Assembly (NCBI RefSeq): GCF_003318255.1
Contig: NZ_QOCF01000018.1
Location: 1-64,000 of the forward strand
Reading direction: 5' to 3'
Source: Ruegeria sp. A3M17
GTDB taxonomy: Bacteria > Pseudomonadota > Alphaproteobacteria > Rhodobacterales > Rhodobacteraceae
Length of the DNA stretch: 64,000 bases
Below the pieces are notes generated by a model, which saw only the letters and a program-made list of their open reading frames with translations, was not told where the DNA came from and ran no database searches. Of this stretch, positions 54,794 to 63,315 are shown one piece after another (position 1 is the stretch's first letter; each line of letters starts with the position of its first letter). Made by a program: the position numbers and the translations under genes.

Positions 54794-55954
54794 ATGAGAG
54801 CAGTTTCCAAATCAGCAGTCGCAGCAGGTGTTGCGTCTTTGGCGTTCCTCGCGGGATGCGAAGGCCCTATAGATTATGACCTGCGCGGCAATGTCGGAGG
54901 TTTTTCGACAGCCGACGCAGCGCAGGCGGCCACCGCGAACCGGCCTGCACCGGATGCGCGTGGCGTGATCACCTATCCCAATTATCAAGTGGCCGTTGCG
55001 CGCCGGGGCGACACGGTTGGCGATATCGCTGCCCGGGTCGGATTACCGGCAGCGGAAGTCGCGCGTTTTAACGGATTGCAAGCTGCGGACCAGCTGCGTG
55101 ATGGCGAAGTGGTGGCCTTGCCGCGTACCGTCAGCGCGGCCAGCTCTGTCGATATCGCGACAATCGCAGGCACCGCGATTGACGCGGCTCCGGCGGATGG
55201 GTCGGTGCGCACATCGACGCTGGAACCTGCGCAACCAGCCGCCGCACCGGCCCCTGCGCCGGCGGGACCCGAACCCATTCGCCACAAGGTCAAGCGCGGC
55301 GAAACCGCATATACGATCGCGCGCTTGTATAACGTGCCGGTCGACGCTCTGGCCGAGTGGAACGGGCTGGGGTCCGACTTTACCGTGCGCGAAGGTCAGT
55401 TTCTGCTGATTCCCATCAAGAACCAGGCAGCACCCCGTCAGGAAGCTGCCGTTGCAACCGTTCCTGCGACCACGATCACCCAACCGGGGCAGGGCTCGCC
55501 CACGCCGACCCCACCGAGCGCGACGCAACCGCTGCCGGATGAGGAAATCAAACCGGCAGAACCCGCTCCGGACGTGACCGCCGAAGCACCCACAACGCAA
55601 AGCAACTCTGCGCTTGGCCTGCCGGTCACCGGAACGATCATCCGCACCTATAAAAAAGGCTCGAACGAAGGCATCGACATTGCGGCCTCTCCGGGTAGCC
55701 CGGTTAACGCTGCCGCTGCGGGCACCGTCGCCGCAATCACGGCCGACGCAGATCAGGTGCCAATCATTGTGGTCAAACACAACAGCGACCTGCTGACCGT
55801 CTACGCGAATGTCGAAAACATCACCGTGAAAAAAGGGGCTCGCGTCAAGCGCGGCCAAAAGATCGCGTCCCTGCGCGGTGGCGACAATGCCTACGTCCAT
55901 TTCGAGGTGCGTAAAGGGTTCGAATCTGTCGATCCGGAACCCTATCTGCGGTGA
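54794..55954 (+). CDS. nlpD: NlpD-type lipoprotein with LysM repeats and a degenerate LytM (M23) domain
   Basis: A 386-aa outer-membrane lipoprotein (lipobox FLAGC, Cys22). LysM domains at about 64-110 (VARRGDTVGDIAARVG) and 155-205 (RHKVKRGETAYTIARLYNV), a Pro/Ala/Thr linker, and an M23-like domain at 275-385 with NEGIDIAASPG and AYVHFEVRKG. The zinc-binding His of the first motif is Asn, so like other NlpD proteins it probably activates cell-wall amidases instead of cutting peptidoglycan itself. Third gene of surE-pcm-nlpD. Confidence 0.9.
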   Translation: MRAVSKSAVAAGVASLAFLAGCEGPIDYDLRGNVGGFSTADAAQAATANRPAPDARGVITYPNYQVAVARRGDTVGDIAARVGLPAAEVARFNGLQAADQLRDGEVVALPRTVSAASSVDIATIAGTAIDAAPADGSVRTSTLEPAQPAAAPAPAPAGPEPIRHKVKRGETAYTIARLYNVPVDALAEWNGLGSDFTVREGQFLLIPIKNQAAPRQEAAVATVPATTITQPGQGSPTPTPPSATQPLPDEEIKPAEPAPDVTAEAPTTQSNSALGLPVTGTIIRTYKKGSNEGIDIAASPGSPVNAAAAGTVAAITADADQVPIIVVKHNSDLLTVYANVENITVKKGARVKRGQKIASLRGGDNAYVHFEVRKGFESVDPEPYLR

Positions 55955-56015
55955 GGGTTATGGCCCTGAGCGGGACGTGCCTTCTGCCAGAGTATTCGAG
56001 AAAAGACGAGACCCG

Positions 56016-56687
56016 TCAGGCGTGCGGATCATAATCGCTTAGGCTCTTGCCGGGCTCGTCTGCGAAGACCTCGGGCAGGGGCGAGATTGCTTCGACCAGG
56101 TCGATGCGGAAAACGCGGAACCCCTGGCGTAGCTCGCACCACGCCGTCAGCGTCCAGACGCGCCCCCAGTACTCCATGTGCAGGGGGCGTATGACCCGAT
56201 CGGTCAGAACGCCGTCGATCCGGCGGTAAGACAGTCGTAACTTTTGCCGCGATTTGATGGCGGCGCGGATCGGGGCCATATGCGCCAGCCCACGCGCCGC
56301 ATCGGCAAAGGGATAGACCGCAAATTTCCAACTGTCAGCCTCGGCCACGACCTGCGTTGGCAACACGGAGTCTATCTTGTCGGCCAGCGACGTGGCTGCG
56401 GCCTTGAGGTCGGGGTCTGCGGCTTCGGCCACGATGGCCATACCGAGGTTCAACGCCTCAAGCTCGGCAGGGGTCAGGTTCAGTGGGGGCAGGGTGATCT
56501 GCTCACGCACCATGTAGCCCACGCCGCGTTCGCCCTCGACCGGGACGCCCGAGGCAACCAGCGTATCCATGTCGCGATAGATCGTGCGGACCGACACCTC
56601 AAGCCGATCCGCGATGTCCTGCGCACGGTGCAGTTTACCGTCGCGCAGGATCTGGATGATATCGAACAGCCGGTCAGAGCGGCGCAT
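56016..56687 (-). CDS. YafY/WYL-domain transcriptional regulator
   Basis: A 223-aa regulator with a DeoR-like HTH_11 domain (RLFDIIQILRDGKLHRAQDIADRLEVSVRTIYRDMDTL, quoted over residues 6-43 in pieces) and a C-terminal WYL-type ligand domain (KSRQKLRLSYRRIDG, then RPLHMEYWGRVWTLTAWCELRQ). It lies 15 nt downstream of the small ABM-like gene and is probably co-transcribed. The perfect palindrome at 57052-57083 upstream is a likely autoregulatory operator. Confidence 0.88.
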   Translation of the reverse strand: MRRSDRLFDIIQILRDGKLHRAQDIADRLEVSVRTIYRDMDTLVASGVPVEGERGVGYMVREQITLPPLNLTPAELEALNLGMAIVAEAADPDLKAAATSLADKIDSVLPTQVVAEADSWKFAVYPFADAARGLAHMAPIRAAIKSRQKLRLSYRRIDGVLTDRVIRPLHMEYWGRVWTLTAWCELRQGFRVFRIDLVEAISPLPEVFADEPGKSLSDYDPHA

Positions 56688-56702
56688 GGGATGTCCTGCT
56701 TG

Positions 56703-57011
56703 TCATGACGCTCCGACGGTCCAGTGAATGAAATCGTGGCGCATGGTCACCGTGTCCGGCGCGATTGCGGCCATCACCGCAGGAGCGAAATCCTGCTTTG
56801 GAAAGGCTGCGGCGGCGGATTGAGCGCAATCCATGTCGGCCCAGATGACTGTGTCGGTCCAAAGCCCATCATCACCTGCGCTGAGGCGCCGAAAGACAAA
56901 GCCATCTGCGTTCCGAACAAAGGATTCAGTGCCTTTCATGATGTTCACGAAGTCCTCCTTTGTTACATTGGCCGCGAGTTTGAAGGTTACGGTTTCTGCG
57001 ATTTGTGTCAC
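56703..57011 (-). CDS. Dimeric alpha/beta-barrel (ABM-like) small protein
   Basis: A 102-aa single-domain protein: VTFKLAANVTKEDFVNIMKGTES, FVFRRLSAGDDGLWTDTVIWADMDCAQ and PAVMAAIAPDTVTMRHD. The strand-helix pattern fits antibiotic-biosynthesis-monooxygenase-like domains. GTG start at 57011 with AGGAG 6 nt upstream; an ATG at 57065 would extend it into the palindrome. First gene of the operon with the WYL regulator. Substrate unknown. Confidence 0.75.
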   Translation of the reverse strand: MTQIAETVTFKLAANVTKEDFVNIMKGTESFVRNADGFVFRRLSAGDDGLWTDTVIWADMDCAQSAAAAFPKQDFAPAVMAAIAPDTVTMRHDFIHWTVGAS

Positions 57012-57051
57012 GTCATGCTCCTGTTTTGATGAGACAGGGCCGTTGTACGTG

Positions 57052-57083
57052 TTCTCAACTGACATAAACCTGTCAGTTGAGAA
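57052..57083. promoter_or_regulatory. Perfect 13-bp inverted repeat, likely operator of the WYL regulator operon
   Basis: TTCTCAACTGACA (57052-57064) and TGTCAGTTGAGAA (57071-57083) are exact reverse complements separated by TAAACC. It lies 41 nt upstream of the GTG of the ABM-like gene, inside the intergenic region that also serves tatA on the other strand. The symmetry and position fit binding by the dimeric WYL regulator; no T run suggests a terminator. Confidence 0.7.
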
Positions 57084-57228
57084 ATGCGAGTCCTCAAAAA
57101 TCGCGTGATCCGTTCATTTTTGGGCACAGAACCGGGCCGACACGCTTTTGCGATGGACCGCCCGCGCGTAAACACGGTGCCAGATCACATTCCCGGCGCG
57201 CGTGCGCCGACTTCAAAGGAGAAGAGAC

Positions 57229-57444
57229 ATGCTTAACAATATCGGACTTCCCGGTCTTCTGCTGATTGCCGTTGTGGTGCTGGTGCTGTTTGGCCGCGGC
57301 AAAATCAGCTCGCTTATGGGCGAAGTGGGCAAAGGCATCACCTCGTTCAAGAAAGGCGTCAAAGAAGGTGCGGACGAGTTGGAGCAGGACGCGTCCGAGG
57401 TGGCAAAAGACGTCACGCCCGAGACCGACAAAGACAAGGTCTAA
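57229..57444 (+). CDS. tatA: Sec-independent translocase protein TatA
   Basis: A 71-aa membrane protein of the twin-arginine translocase: N-terminal membrane helix ([19 protein letters not shown]) with the FG hinge, amphipathic helix ([18 protein letters not shown]) and an acidic tail. ATG at 57229 has AGGAG upstream. First gene of tatABC; folded redox proteins are exported by the complex. Confidence 0.95.
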   Translation: MLNNIGLPGLLLIAVVVLVLFGRGKISSLMGEVGKGITSFKKGVKEGADELEQDASEVAKDVTPETDKDKV

Positions 57445-57450
57445 GCGCAG

Positions 57451-57909
57451 ATGTTTGATCTGGGCTGGACCGAGCTTCTGGTCATCGGCGTTGTTGCCCT
57501 GATCGTTGTGGGGCCAAAGGACCTGCCGGTATTGTTCCGCAATGTCGGCCGCTGGGTTGGCAAAGCCCGTGGCATGGCGCGCGAATTCAGCAGCGCCATG
57601 AACGAGGCAGCGGATCAGGCTGGTGTGAACGAGATCAAGAAGGGTCTTAATGCGGCCACCAATCCTGTGAACACCGCCATGGACGGTGTCAAAGAAGCCG
57701 CACAGGAAATGGCCAAGAGCATGGACCCGACCAAGTTCGACCCCGACAGCGAGACCGGCAAGCTGGCTGCTGAACGTGCCGAGCAGGCCAAGAAGATCCA
57801 GGCCTCGACCGCGCGTGCCGCTGCCGAGCGTAAGGCCAAAGAAGCTGCGGATGCGCTAGCCAAGGCTGAAGAGGCCGAAGCCGCGCTGAATACTGAAAGC
57901 AAGACATGA
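57451..57909 (+). CDS. tatB: Sec-independent translocase protein TatB
   Basis: A 152-aa TatB with N-terminal helix ([25 protein letters not shown]) and an amphipathic stretch ([19 protein letters not shown]), then a long Ala/Lys/Glu-rich helical tail. It forms the substrate receptor with TatC. 6 nt after tatA; ATGA overlap with tatC. Confidence 0.95.
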   Translation: MFDLGWTELLVIGVVALIVVGPKDLPVLFRNVGRWVGKARGMAREFSSAMNEAADQAGVNEIKKGLNAATNPVNTAMDGVKEAAQEMAKSMDPTKFDPDSETGKLAAERAEQAKKIQASTARAAAERKAKEAADALAKAEEAEAALNTESKT

Positions 57910-58781
57910 GCAATACCGACGAGATCGAAGACAGCTCGGCCCCATTGATCGAGCATCTGGCAGAGCTGCGCACACGGTTGATTCACTGCGTCGTGGCGTT
58001 CCTGATCGGGATGATAATCTGTTTCACGGTCGCTACGCCGCTGTTTAACTTCCTGACGAATCCCTTGTGTCAGGTTCTTGCTGATCGCGGACAGGATTGT
58101 GGGCTGATCTTCATCTCACCGCAGGAAGGTTTCTTCGTCGCCATCAAGGTTTCGCTTCTGGGCGGCTTCATACTGGCGTTTCCCTATATCGGGATGCAGA
58201 TGTGGCGGTTCGTGGCACCAGGCCTGTACCGGACGGAAAAGAATGCGTTCCTGCCGTTCATGCTGGCGTCGCCGTTCATGTTCCTGCTGGGGGCAAGCTT
58301 TGCGTTTTATGTGGTCACGCCGCTGGCTTACGACTTTTTCCTGGGTTTCCAGCAGTTCGGAGCGGAAGGCGAGGCAGTGGTTGACGGCACCGCCACAGCG
58401 CCGCTGAGCGTGGTCTTCCAGGGTTCGGCACAGGAATACCTGAACCTGACGATTAAGTTCATCGTGGCCTTTGGCCTCTGCTTCCAATTGCCCGTTCTGC
58501 TAACCCTGATGGGCAAAGCCGGGCTGGTAACTGCCGAAGGTCTGGGCGGCGTGCGCAAATACGCTGTGGTTGCCATTCTGGTTCTGGCCGCTCTGGTGAC
58601 ACCGCCTGACGTGATCACGCAGGTCATCCTGTTCGTGGTTGTCTATGGGCTGTACGAGATTTCGATCTTCCTGGTCGCACGCGTCGAGAAAAAGCGCGAG
58701 GAACAACTGCGCGCCGAAGGCTATTATGACGACGAAGAAGAAGCGGATGAAGAGATCATTCAGGAAGAAGAAGGCAAGTAA
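57906..58781 (+). CDS. tatC: Sec-independent translocase protein TatC
   Basis: A 291-aa polytopic protein with six membrane segments. Family motifs: [18 protein letters not shown] near the N-terminus, [35 protein letters not shown] (in pieces), and [11 protein letters not shown]. The C-terminal ~30 residues are very acidic ([12 protein letters not shown]), longer than in E. coli. Binds twin-arginine signal peptides. Followed by an intrinsic terminator. Confidence 0.96.
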   Translation: MSNTDEIEDSSAPLIEHLAELRTRLIHCVVAFLIGMIICFTVATPLFNFLTNPLCQVLADRGQDCGLIFISPQEGFFVAIKVSLLGGFILAFPYIGMQMWRFVAPGLYRTEKNAFLPFMLASPFMFLLGASFAFYVVTPLAYDFFLGFQQFGAEGEAVVDGTATAPLSVVFQGSAQEYLNLTIKFIVAFGLCFQLPVLLTLMGKAGLVTAEGLGGVRKYAVVAILVLAALVTPPDVITQVILFVVVYGLYEISIFLVARVEKKREEQLRAEGYYDDEEEADEEIIQEEEGK

Positions 58782-58802
58782 TCCTGCTGATCGGTAACAA
58801 TC

Positions 58803-58832
58803 AGGCGCGTCCGTCAGGGCGCGCCTTTTTTT
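58803..58832 (+). terminator. Intrinsic terminator after tatABC
   Basis: AGGCGCG (58803-58809) pairs with CGCGCCT (58820-58826), 7 bp with a 10-nt loop, followed by seven T residues in total. It lies 22 nt after the tatC stop. Confidence 0.85.
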
Positions 58833-58898
58833 GTGCGCGGCACTTGTTGCGCCCGGCGGAACATGGTTTGAAACCAGCAAAACCGACCGGAGGCGCCT

Positions 58899-59741
58899 AT
58901 GAACGAACAAGCCCTGAACCGTATCGCTGACGCCTTGGAACGCATGGCACCGGCCCCATTGGCCGCTCCCGACTTCGAAGCTGCCCCGGCTTTTGTCTGG
59001 CAAGTCGAGCCGGACCGGCTTGAGCCGGTCAAACAGGTCAACCGTGTCGATCTGGACCTGCTGGTGGGCATTAATCGCTCACGTGATACGCTGCTGGACA
59101 ACACGCGCCGCTTTGCGGCCGGGTACAAGGCCAACAACGCACTGTTGTGGGGCGCACGGGGCATGGGCAAATCCAGCCTCGTCAAAGCTGTCCACGGTAC
59201 GTTGCAGGCGGAATTTCCTGACCTCAAACTGGTCGAACTTCAGCGAGAAGATATGGGCTCGGTCGCGCGCCTTCTCAACCATCTGCGCGCCGCACCACAC
59301 CGGTTCATCCTGTTCTGTGATGACCTGTCGTTCAGCCACGATGATCAGCATTACAAATCACTGAAGGCGGTGCTGGACGGTGGCATCGAGGGTCGTCCCG
59401 AAAACGTTGTTTTCTACGCGACGTCGAACCGCCGTCACCTGATGCCGCGGGACATGATCGAAAACGAACGCTCCAGTGCGATCAACCCGTCAGAGGCGGT
59501 CGAGGAAAAAGTCTCGCTCTCTGACCGGTTCGGCCTGTGGCTGGGTTTCCATCCCTGTGATCAGGATGAATACCTTGCGATGATCGACCGCTATTGCGCA
59601 GCTCATGGTGTGTCCGTCGACGCCGATATCCTGCGCGCCGAGGCCATCGAATGGCAAGCCACCCGGGGCGGACGCTCGGGTCGCGTGGCATGGCAGTTCT
59701 TTGTCGATTTGGCTGGGCGCAACGGCGTGCATATCGCGTAA
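58899..59741 (+). CDS. DUF815 ATP-binding protein (AAA-like)
   Basis: A 280-aa P-loop ATPase: Walker A GARGMGKSSLVK near residue 86, Walker B-like FILFCDDLSF near 142, and SNRRHL with a downstream SDRFGLWLGF arginine region. An N-terminal ~50-residue region precedes it. Function is not known; the family is common in Proteobacteria. ATG preceded by CGGAGG. It is followed 8 nt after the stop by repeat copy C. Confidence 0.88.
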   Translation: MNEQALNRIADALERMAPAPLAAPDFEAAPAFVWQVEPDRLEPVKQVNRVDLDLLVGINRSRDTLLDNTRRFAAGYKANNALLWGARGMGKSSLVKAVHGTLQAEFPDLKLVELQREDMGSVARLLNHLRAAPHRFILFCDDLSFSHDDQHYKSLKAVLDGGIEGRPENVVFYATSNRRHLMPRDMIENERSSAINPSEAVEEKVSLSDRFGLWLGFHPCDQDEYLAMIDRYCAAHGVSVDADILRAEAIEWQATRGGRSGRVAWQFFVDLAGRNGVHIA

Positions 59742-59749
59742 TCCGCCCG

Positions 59750-59782
59750 CTTCATCTGGCCAAAAATATCCCCGCCGGAGGC
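59750..59782 (+). repeat. Conserved 3'-end intergenic element, copy C
   Basis: Reads CTTCATCTGGCCAAAAATAT then CCCCGCCGGAGGC on the plus strand, beginning 8 nt after the stop of the DUF815 gene. It is the same sequence as copies A and B in gene sense. Confidence 0.8.
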
Positions 59783-59801
59783 ATGGCCAAAAGGGCCATT
59801 C

Positions 59802-60446
59802 CTACAACAGCGTCAGAATTCGGGCCGCCTCATCCGCGGGGCTGGTCAACACTTCGCGGTCCTCGCCGGGATGGAACCGAGCGCGCACAGCCGTAGGCAT
59901 TGGCGCGGGTTCCACGATCGAAACGCGTGGTCCTGTACGTTCTGTCTCCACCGCCCAGCTACGGGCAAGCGCCAGTTGCGCGGCCTTGGTTGCACCATAG
60001 ATGCCATAGAACTTCTCACCCGCCTTGGGATCGTCAAAAAACACCGCATGGCCGCTGCCGCTCAGCAGGGGCGCGATATACGGGATCAGAACCGACGTGG
60101 CTGTTGCGTTGATGTTCACCGCCTTCGCCCATTCCTTGGGGTCTACGAAATGCGCGGGCGTCAGGGCCGAGGTGTGGACTGCAGTGTGCATCCACAGATC
60201 AACTTTGCCCCATCGGTCATGAATGCCCCTGCACAGAGTGGCCATGGCGTTCGGATCCGCAATGTCCATCGGTGCAAGCGTGGCCGCACCACCTTTGGCT
60301 TTGATCCGGTCATCCAGCTCTTCCAACCCACCAGTGGTGCGGGCGACGGCGACGATGTGATACTCGGGTGCCAAAGCTTCGGCCAGGGCAGCACCCAAAC
60401 CGCGCGAGGCCCCGGTGATGAGGGCAATTTTGGTCTGATCGGTCAT
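59802..60446 (-). CDS. SDR-family oxidoreductase
   Basis: A 214-aa short-chain dehydrogenase of minimal length. Cofactor motif TGASRGLG (11-18), an acidic NAD-site after VAVART, and catalytic Tyr/Lys in YGATKAAQLALA. The usual NAG is HTAVHTSA, a weak variant. Lies 41 nt downstream of the PilP-like gene on the same strand as purF and may be part of its neighbourhood. Confidence 0.8.
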   Translation of the reverse strand: MTDQTKIALITGASRGLGAALAEALAPEYHIVAVARTTGGLEELDDRIKAKGGAATLAPMDIADPNAMATLCRGIHDRWGKVDLWMHTAVHTSALTPAHFVDPKEWAKAVNINATATSVLIPYIAPLLSGSGHAVFFDDPKAGEKFYGIYGATKAAQLALARSWAVETERTGPRVSIVEPAPMPTAVRARFHPGEDREVLTSPADEAARILTLL

Positions 60447-60487
60447 AAGGGCGGTTTGAACCCATGCGCGCAGGGCGTCAAGGCAGA

Positions 60488-60736
60488 TTAACTTCCGGGG
60501 ATGACGATCCGCTTGGTCTGGCCGCTTTGTCGCAGCATGACGCCTTCGTCATCAATGGCAATCACAGTGCCCGAGGACACCCGACTGCCGGGCTTGACCT
60601 CTTTGACCCGACCCGACGACAGGCGCACCAACGCACGCATGTCAGCTTTCGGACCAAATATGCCCAGCAGAGAGACGGAATTCTTCTTCAGCGCGCCCGT
60701 CTGTGTGGCCGCGCTTTTGACGTTGGCGTTTGACAT
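60488..60736 (-). CDS. Small protein with a PilP/GspC-like (type II secretion/pilus homology) domain
   Basis: An 82-aa protein. The segment SLLGIFGPKADMRALVRL, then GRVKEVKPGSRVSSGTVIAIDDEGVMLR, and TKRIVIPG follow the strand pattern of the homology region of GspC or of PilP. There is no signal peptide or membrane anchor, so it is unlikely to be a working secretion protein by itself. RBS GGAAA. Lies between purF and the SDR gene on the same strand. Confidence 0.7.
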   Translation of the reverse strand: MSNANVKSAATQTGALKKNSVSLLGIFGPKADMRALVRLSSGRVKEVKPGSRVSSGTVIAIDDEGVMLRQSGQTKRIVIPGS

Positions 60737-60941
60737 GATTTCCGGCCCGGCCGCGTTGGCCTGACCCCTTGTTTTATGAGTGGTTCGGCAGATGCGCTAT
60801 CAAACGAAGGACCGGAACTAAAGGGGCGGGGATTGCGCGTTTGCGCGGCTGAATAGCTGCGCCATCGAAGCCCCTGCAATTGCGGTTTCTTCATCGAAAA
60901 GTTGTGCGCGAAAACCAACCGATCAGGCGCAGCCCATACGT

Positions 60942-60974
60942 AAAAAGGCCCGCATCGCAATTGCGAAACGGGCC
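60942..60974 (-). terminator. Intrinsic terminator after purF
   Basis: On the minus strand GGCCCG (from 60974) pairs with CGGGCC (to 60947), followed by TTTTT. Inside the loop TCGCAATTGCGA is self-complementary and can extend the stem. Position is about 30 nt after the purF stop. Confidence 0.85.
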
Positions 60975-61004
60975 ATCACCGCAATCTGATTCGCGAATGT
61001 GTCC

Positions 61005-62528
61005 TTAGCCAGACGCCAGTTTGGCCGCATTCCAGGACCCGCCGGGCACCTGCATGTCCTGCCTTTTCTTGCTGACCCGGTTGCTGTTCTCAAGGGTGTC
61101 CAGATAGTCCTCGCTGACGCTGCCGGTGATGTAATTGCCATCAAAGCACGAGCAATCGAAGGATTCGATGTCTGGGTTGCCTTCCTTGGCTGACCAAATC
61201 AGGTCATCGAGGTCCTGATAGAACAGGGCGTCTGCGCCCAGCTCCTGCCGGATGTCCTCAATATTCTTACCGTTTGCGATTAACTCATGCTTGGTGGGCA
61301 TATCGATGCCATAAACGTTGGGAAATTTGACCGGTGGCGAGGCGCTGGCGATGAACACCTTTTTGGCACCGGCTTCGCGGCACATCTGAACGATTTTTTT
61401 GATCGTGTTGCCGCGTACGATGGAATCGTCGATCAGCAATACGTTATGGCCCTTGAACTCCAACGGAACGGCGTTCAGCTTGCGGCGCACGGATTTCTGC
61501 CGCTCTTCCTGACCGGGCATGATGAATGTGCGGCCTACATAGCGGTTCTTGACCAGACCTTCACGATAGGGAATGCCAGTGGCTTTCGCGACCTCGAGGG
61601 CCACAGGGCGTGCGCTGTCAGGTACCGGGATGATGCGGTCGATCTCAAGGCCCGCAGCTTCGATCTGGCGCGCCAGAGTCTGGCCCATACGCATCTGGGT
61701 TTTGTAGACCGAAACACCATCCAACAGCGAATCCGGACGGGCCAGGTAGACGTATTCAAAGATACAGGGGGTCAATTGACCTTCAACCGCCTGGAACGTG
61801 TGCATGTTGCCGTCAAGATCAATCAGGATGGCCTCACCCGGTTTCACGTCGCGCAACTTTTCAAATCCGTTGATGCCGAATGCCACGTCTTCAGACGCAA
61901 AGGCATAGTCGTCGCCATCCCCATCCACATCGCGCTTGGCAACCGACAGGGGGCGAATGCCGTAGGGATCGCGGAACGCCAGCATGCCAACGCCGGCCAC
62001 CAGACAGATCACTGAATAGGCGCCCTGAACGCGTTCCATCGTCATCTTCACACCGGCAAAGATGTTGCGGATGGGTTCGGCGTTGCCGTTGACCTTAATC
62101 GCGTCGGCCACTTTGTCCGCCAGAACATTCAGCATAATCTCTGAATCCGACGTGGTGCGCAGGTGGCGGCTGTACTTGGCGGTGACTTTCTCGCGCTGCT
62201 CGGCGGTGTTGGTGATGTTGCCGTTATGGACCAGATAGATGCCATAGGGCGCGTTGACGAAGAACGGCTGCGCCTCAGCCGCGCTGAGCGATCCGGCAGT
62301 AGGATAACGCACATGCCCCATACCGACCTGTCCCAGCAGGGTCTCGGCGTCACTGGCGTTAAAGACGTCTTTGACCAGCCCGTTGGCTTTCTTCTCGCGG
62401 AAGAACTCACCGGTATAGGTCACGATCCCCGAGGCATCCTGACCCCGGTGCTGCAACATCAGCAGCCCGTCATAGATTTCCGCAAAGACATCATGTGTCC
62501 TGCTTGCGATCCCTAAAATGCCACACAT
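61005..62528 (-). CDS. purF: Amidophosphoribosyltransferase
   Basis: A 507-aa enzyme of the first step of purine synthesis (PRPP plus glutamine to phosphoribosylamine). The N-terminal nucleophile is Cys2 of MCGILGI, without a propeptide; GMGHVRYPTAG and HNGNITN are glutaminase motifs, and the PRPP site is LIDDSIVRGNT. A late CSC in FDCSCFDGNY resembles the Fe-S class although all four cysteines are not confirmed. RBS TGGAG precedes the ATG. A terminator follows. Confidence 0.97.
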   Translation of the reverse strand: MCGILGIASRTHDVFAEIYDGLLMLQHRGQDASGIVTYTGEFFREKKANGLVKDVFNASDAETLLGQVGMGHVRYPTAGSLSAAEAQPFFVNAPYGIYLVHNGNITNTAEQREKVTAKYSRHLRTTSDSEIMLNVLADKVADAIKVNGNAEPIRNIFAGVKMTMERVQGAYSVICLVAGVGMLAFRDPYGIRPLSVAKRDVDGDGDDYAFASEDVAFGINGFEKLRDVKPGEAILIDLDGNMHTFQAVEGQLTPCIFEYVYLARPDSLLDGVSVYKTQMRMGQTLARQIEAAGLEIDRIIPVPDSARPVALEVAKATGIPYREGLVKNRYVGRTFIMPGQEERQKSVRRKLNAVPLEFKGHNVLLIDDSIVRGNTIKKIVQMCREAGAKKVFIASASPPVKFPNVYGIDMPTKHELIANGKNIEDIRQELGADALFYQDLDDLIWSAKEGNPDIESFDCSCFDGNYITGSVSEDYLDTLENSNRVSKKRQDMQVPGGSWNAAKLASG

Positions 62529-62564
62529 ATACGGGCTCCAATTTCCATGACGTGTTTATGTTGA

Positions 62565-62705
62565 TTAGGTGTGCGGGTCGGACCGTCTGGACAGCGGTAT
62601 CTGTACGCGTTGTCGCCCGGTCGGTTGGCGGCGCACACACGCCAGCGTCGTAAGGGCAAGCGCGTAAGAAAACAGATACAGCAAGATCGGCAGCTCCGAT
62701 TCCAT
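62565..62705 (-). CDS. Possible 46-aa membrane microprotein upstream of purF
   Basis: A short open frame of 46 aa: MESELPILLYLFSYALALTT, then LACVRRQPTGRQRVQIPLSR, then RSDPHT. It has one membrane helix and a strongly basic tail. Weak ribosome site (GGCGAA). It sits 36 nt upstream of purF on the same strand, where many Rhodobacteraceae carry cvpA. It could also be a leader region without translation; comparative evidence is needed. Confidence 0.4.
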   Translation of the reverse strand: MESELPILLYLFSYALALTTLACVRRQPTGRQRVQIPLSRRSDPHT

Positions 62706-62888
62706 GTCAGTTCGCCACTCACATAATGCCTAAGCGCGCCTGTGTCATCAAAGGATCACATTCGCGATTTGACGCATGCGGATTTTGCCGAAAACAACAT
62801 GAAAAGGTGGCGGGGGCCGCAGGCTTGTGCTGTCATGGTCGACATAGTGAGTTTTTGACAATGACATAGGTTCGATCGGGTAACCGCC

Positions 62889-63110
62889 ATGTGGCAGCAC
62901 AAACAAGGAAATAAGAAAGAAGAACCGGTTAAGCGGCGGTGCCACCGATGCAGGGGCATGGGCCGGGCCCCCTGTCAGATCTGTAATGGATCGGGCGAGG
63001 TTATCAAAAGCCGCGACATTCACGGGAAGCCAATTTTCAACCGCTGTGACGGCTGTTTTGGATTGAAAACGATCAGATGCACTGTTTGTGCAGGTGAAGG
63101 GTTCGTCTGA
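62889..63110 (+). CDS. Stand-alone DnaJ-type zinc-finger protein
   Basis: A 73-aa protein with four CxxC motifs: CHRC (18-21), CQIC (29-32), CDGC (53-56) and CTVC (64-67), in CxxCxGxG form (CHRCRGMG, CQICNGSG, CTVCAGEG; the third is CDGCFGLK). That is the whole DnaJ cysteine-rich domain, which binds two zinc ions, without a J domain. It may bind unfolded protein or nucleic acid. ATG at 62889 follows GGGTAA. Divergent from the purF side. Confidence 0.75.
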   Translation: MWQHKQGNKKEEPVKRRCHRCRGMGRAPCQICNGSGEVIKSRDIHGKPIFNRCDGCFGLKTIRCTVCAGEGFV

Positions 63111-63315
63111 GCCCGCTCGATTTCAAAAATGCCCGGTTAGGTTCCAGTCCTTTAGGGCAAGCTTTGCAGCTTATTCGATTTTGCGGACAAAGTGTGAATT
63201 CGCTGCGCCAGACCCAAGGTCTGCAATTAATGTATAGCGTCTTGGAGTAACGGGTATTCTCGGACTCAGAAATGTCCGCGTCGCAGCTTTGATTACTCGA
63301 AGTTTAACGGGTGGA

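Noticed and set aside
62748..63023. Minus-strand frame antisense to the zinc-finger gene
   Set aside because: No family signal, whereas the plus strand has four CxxC motifs.
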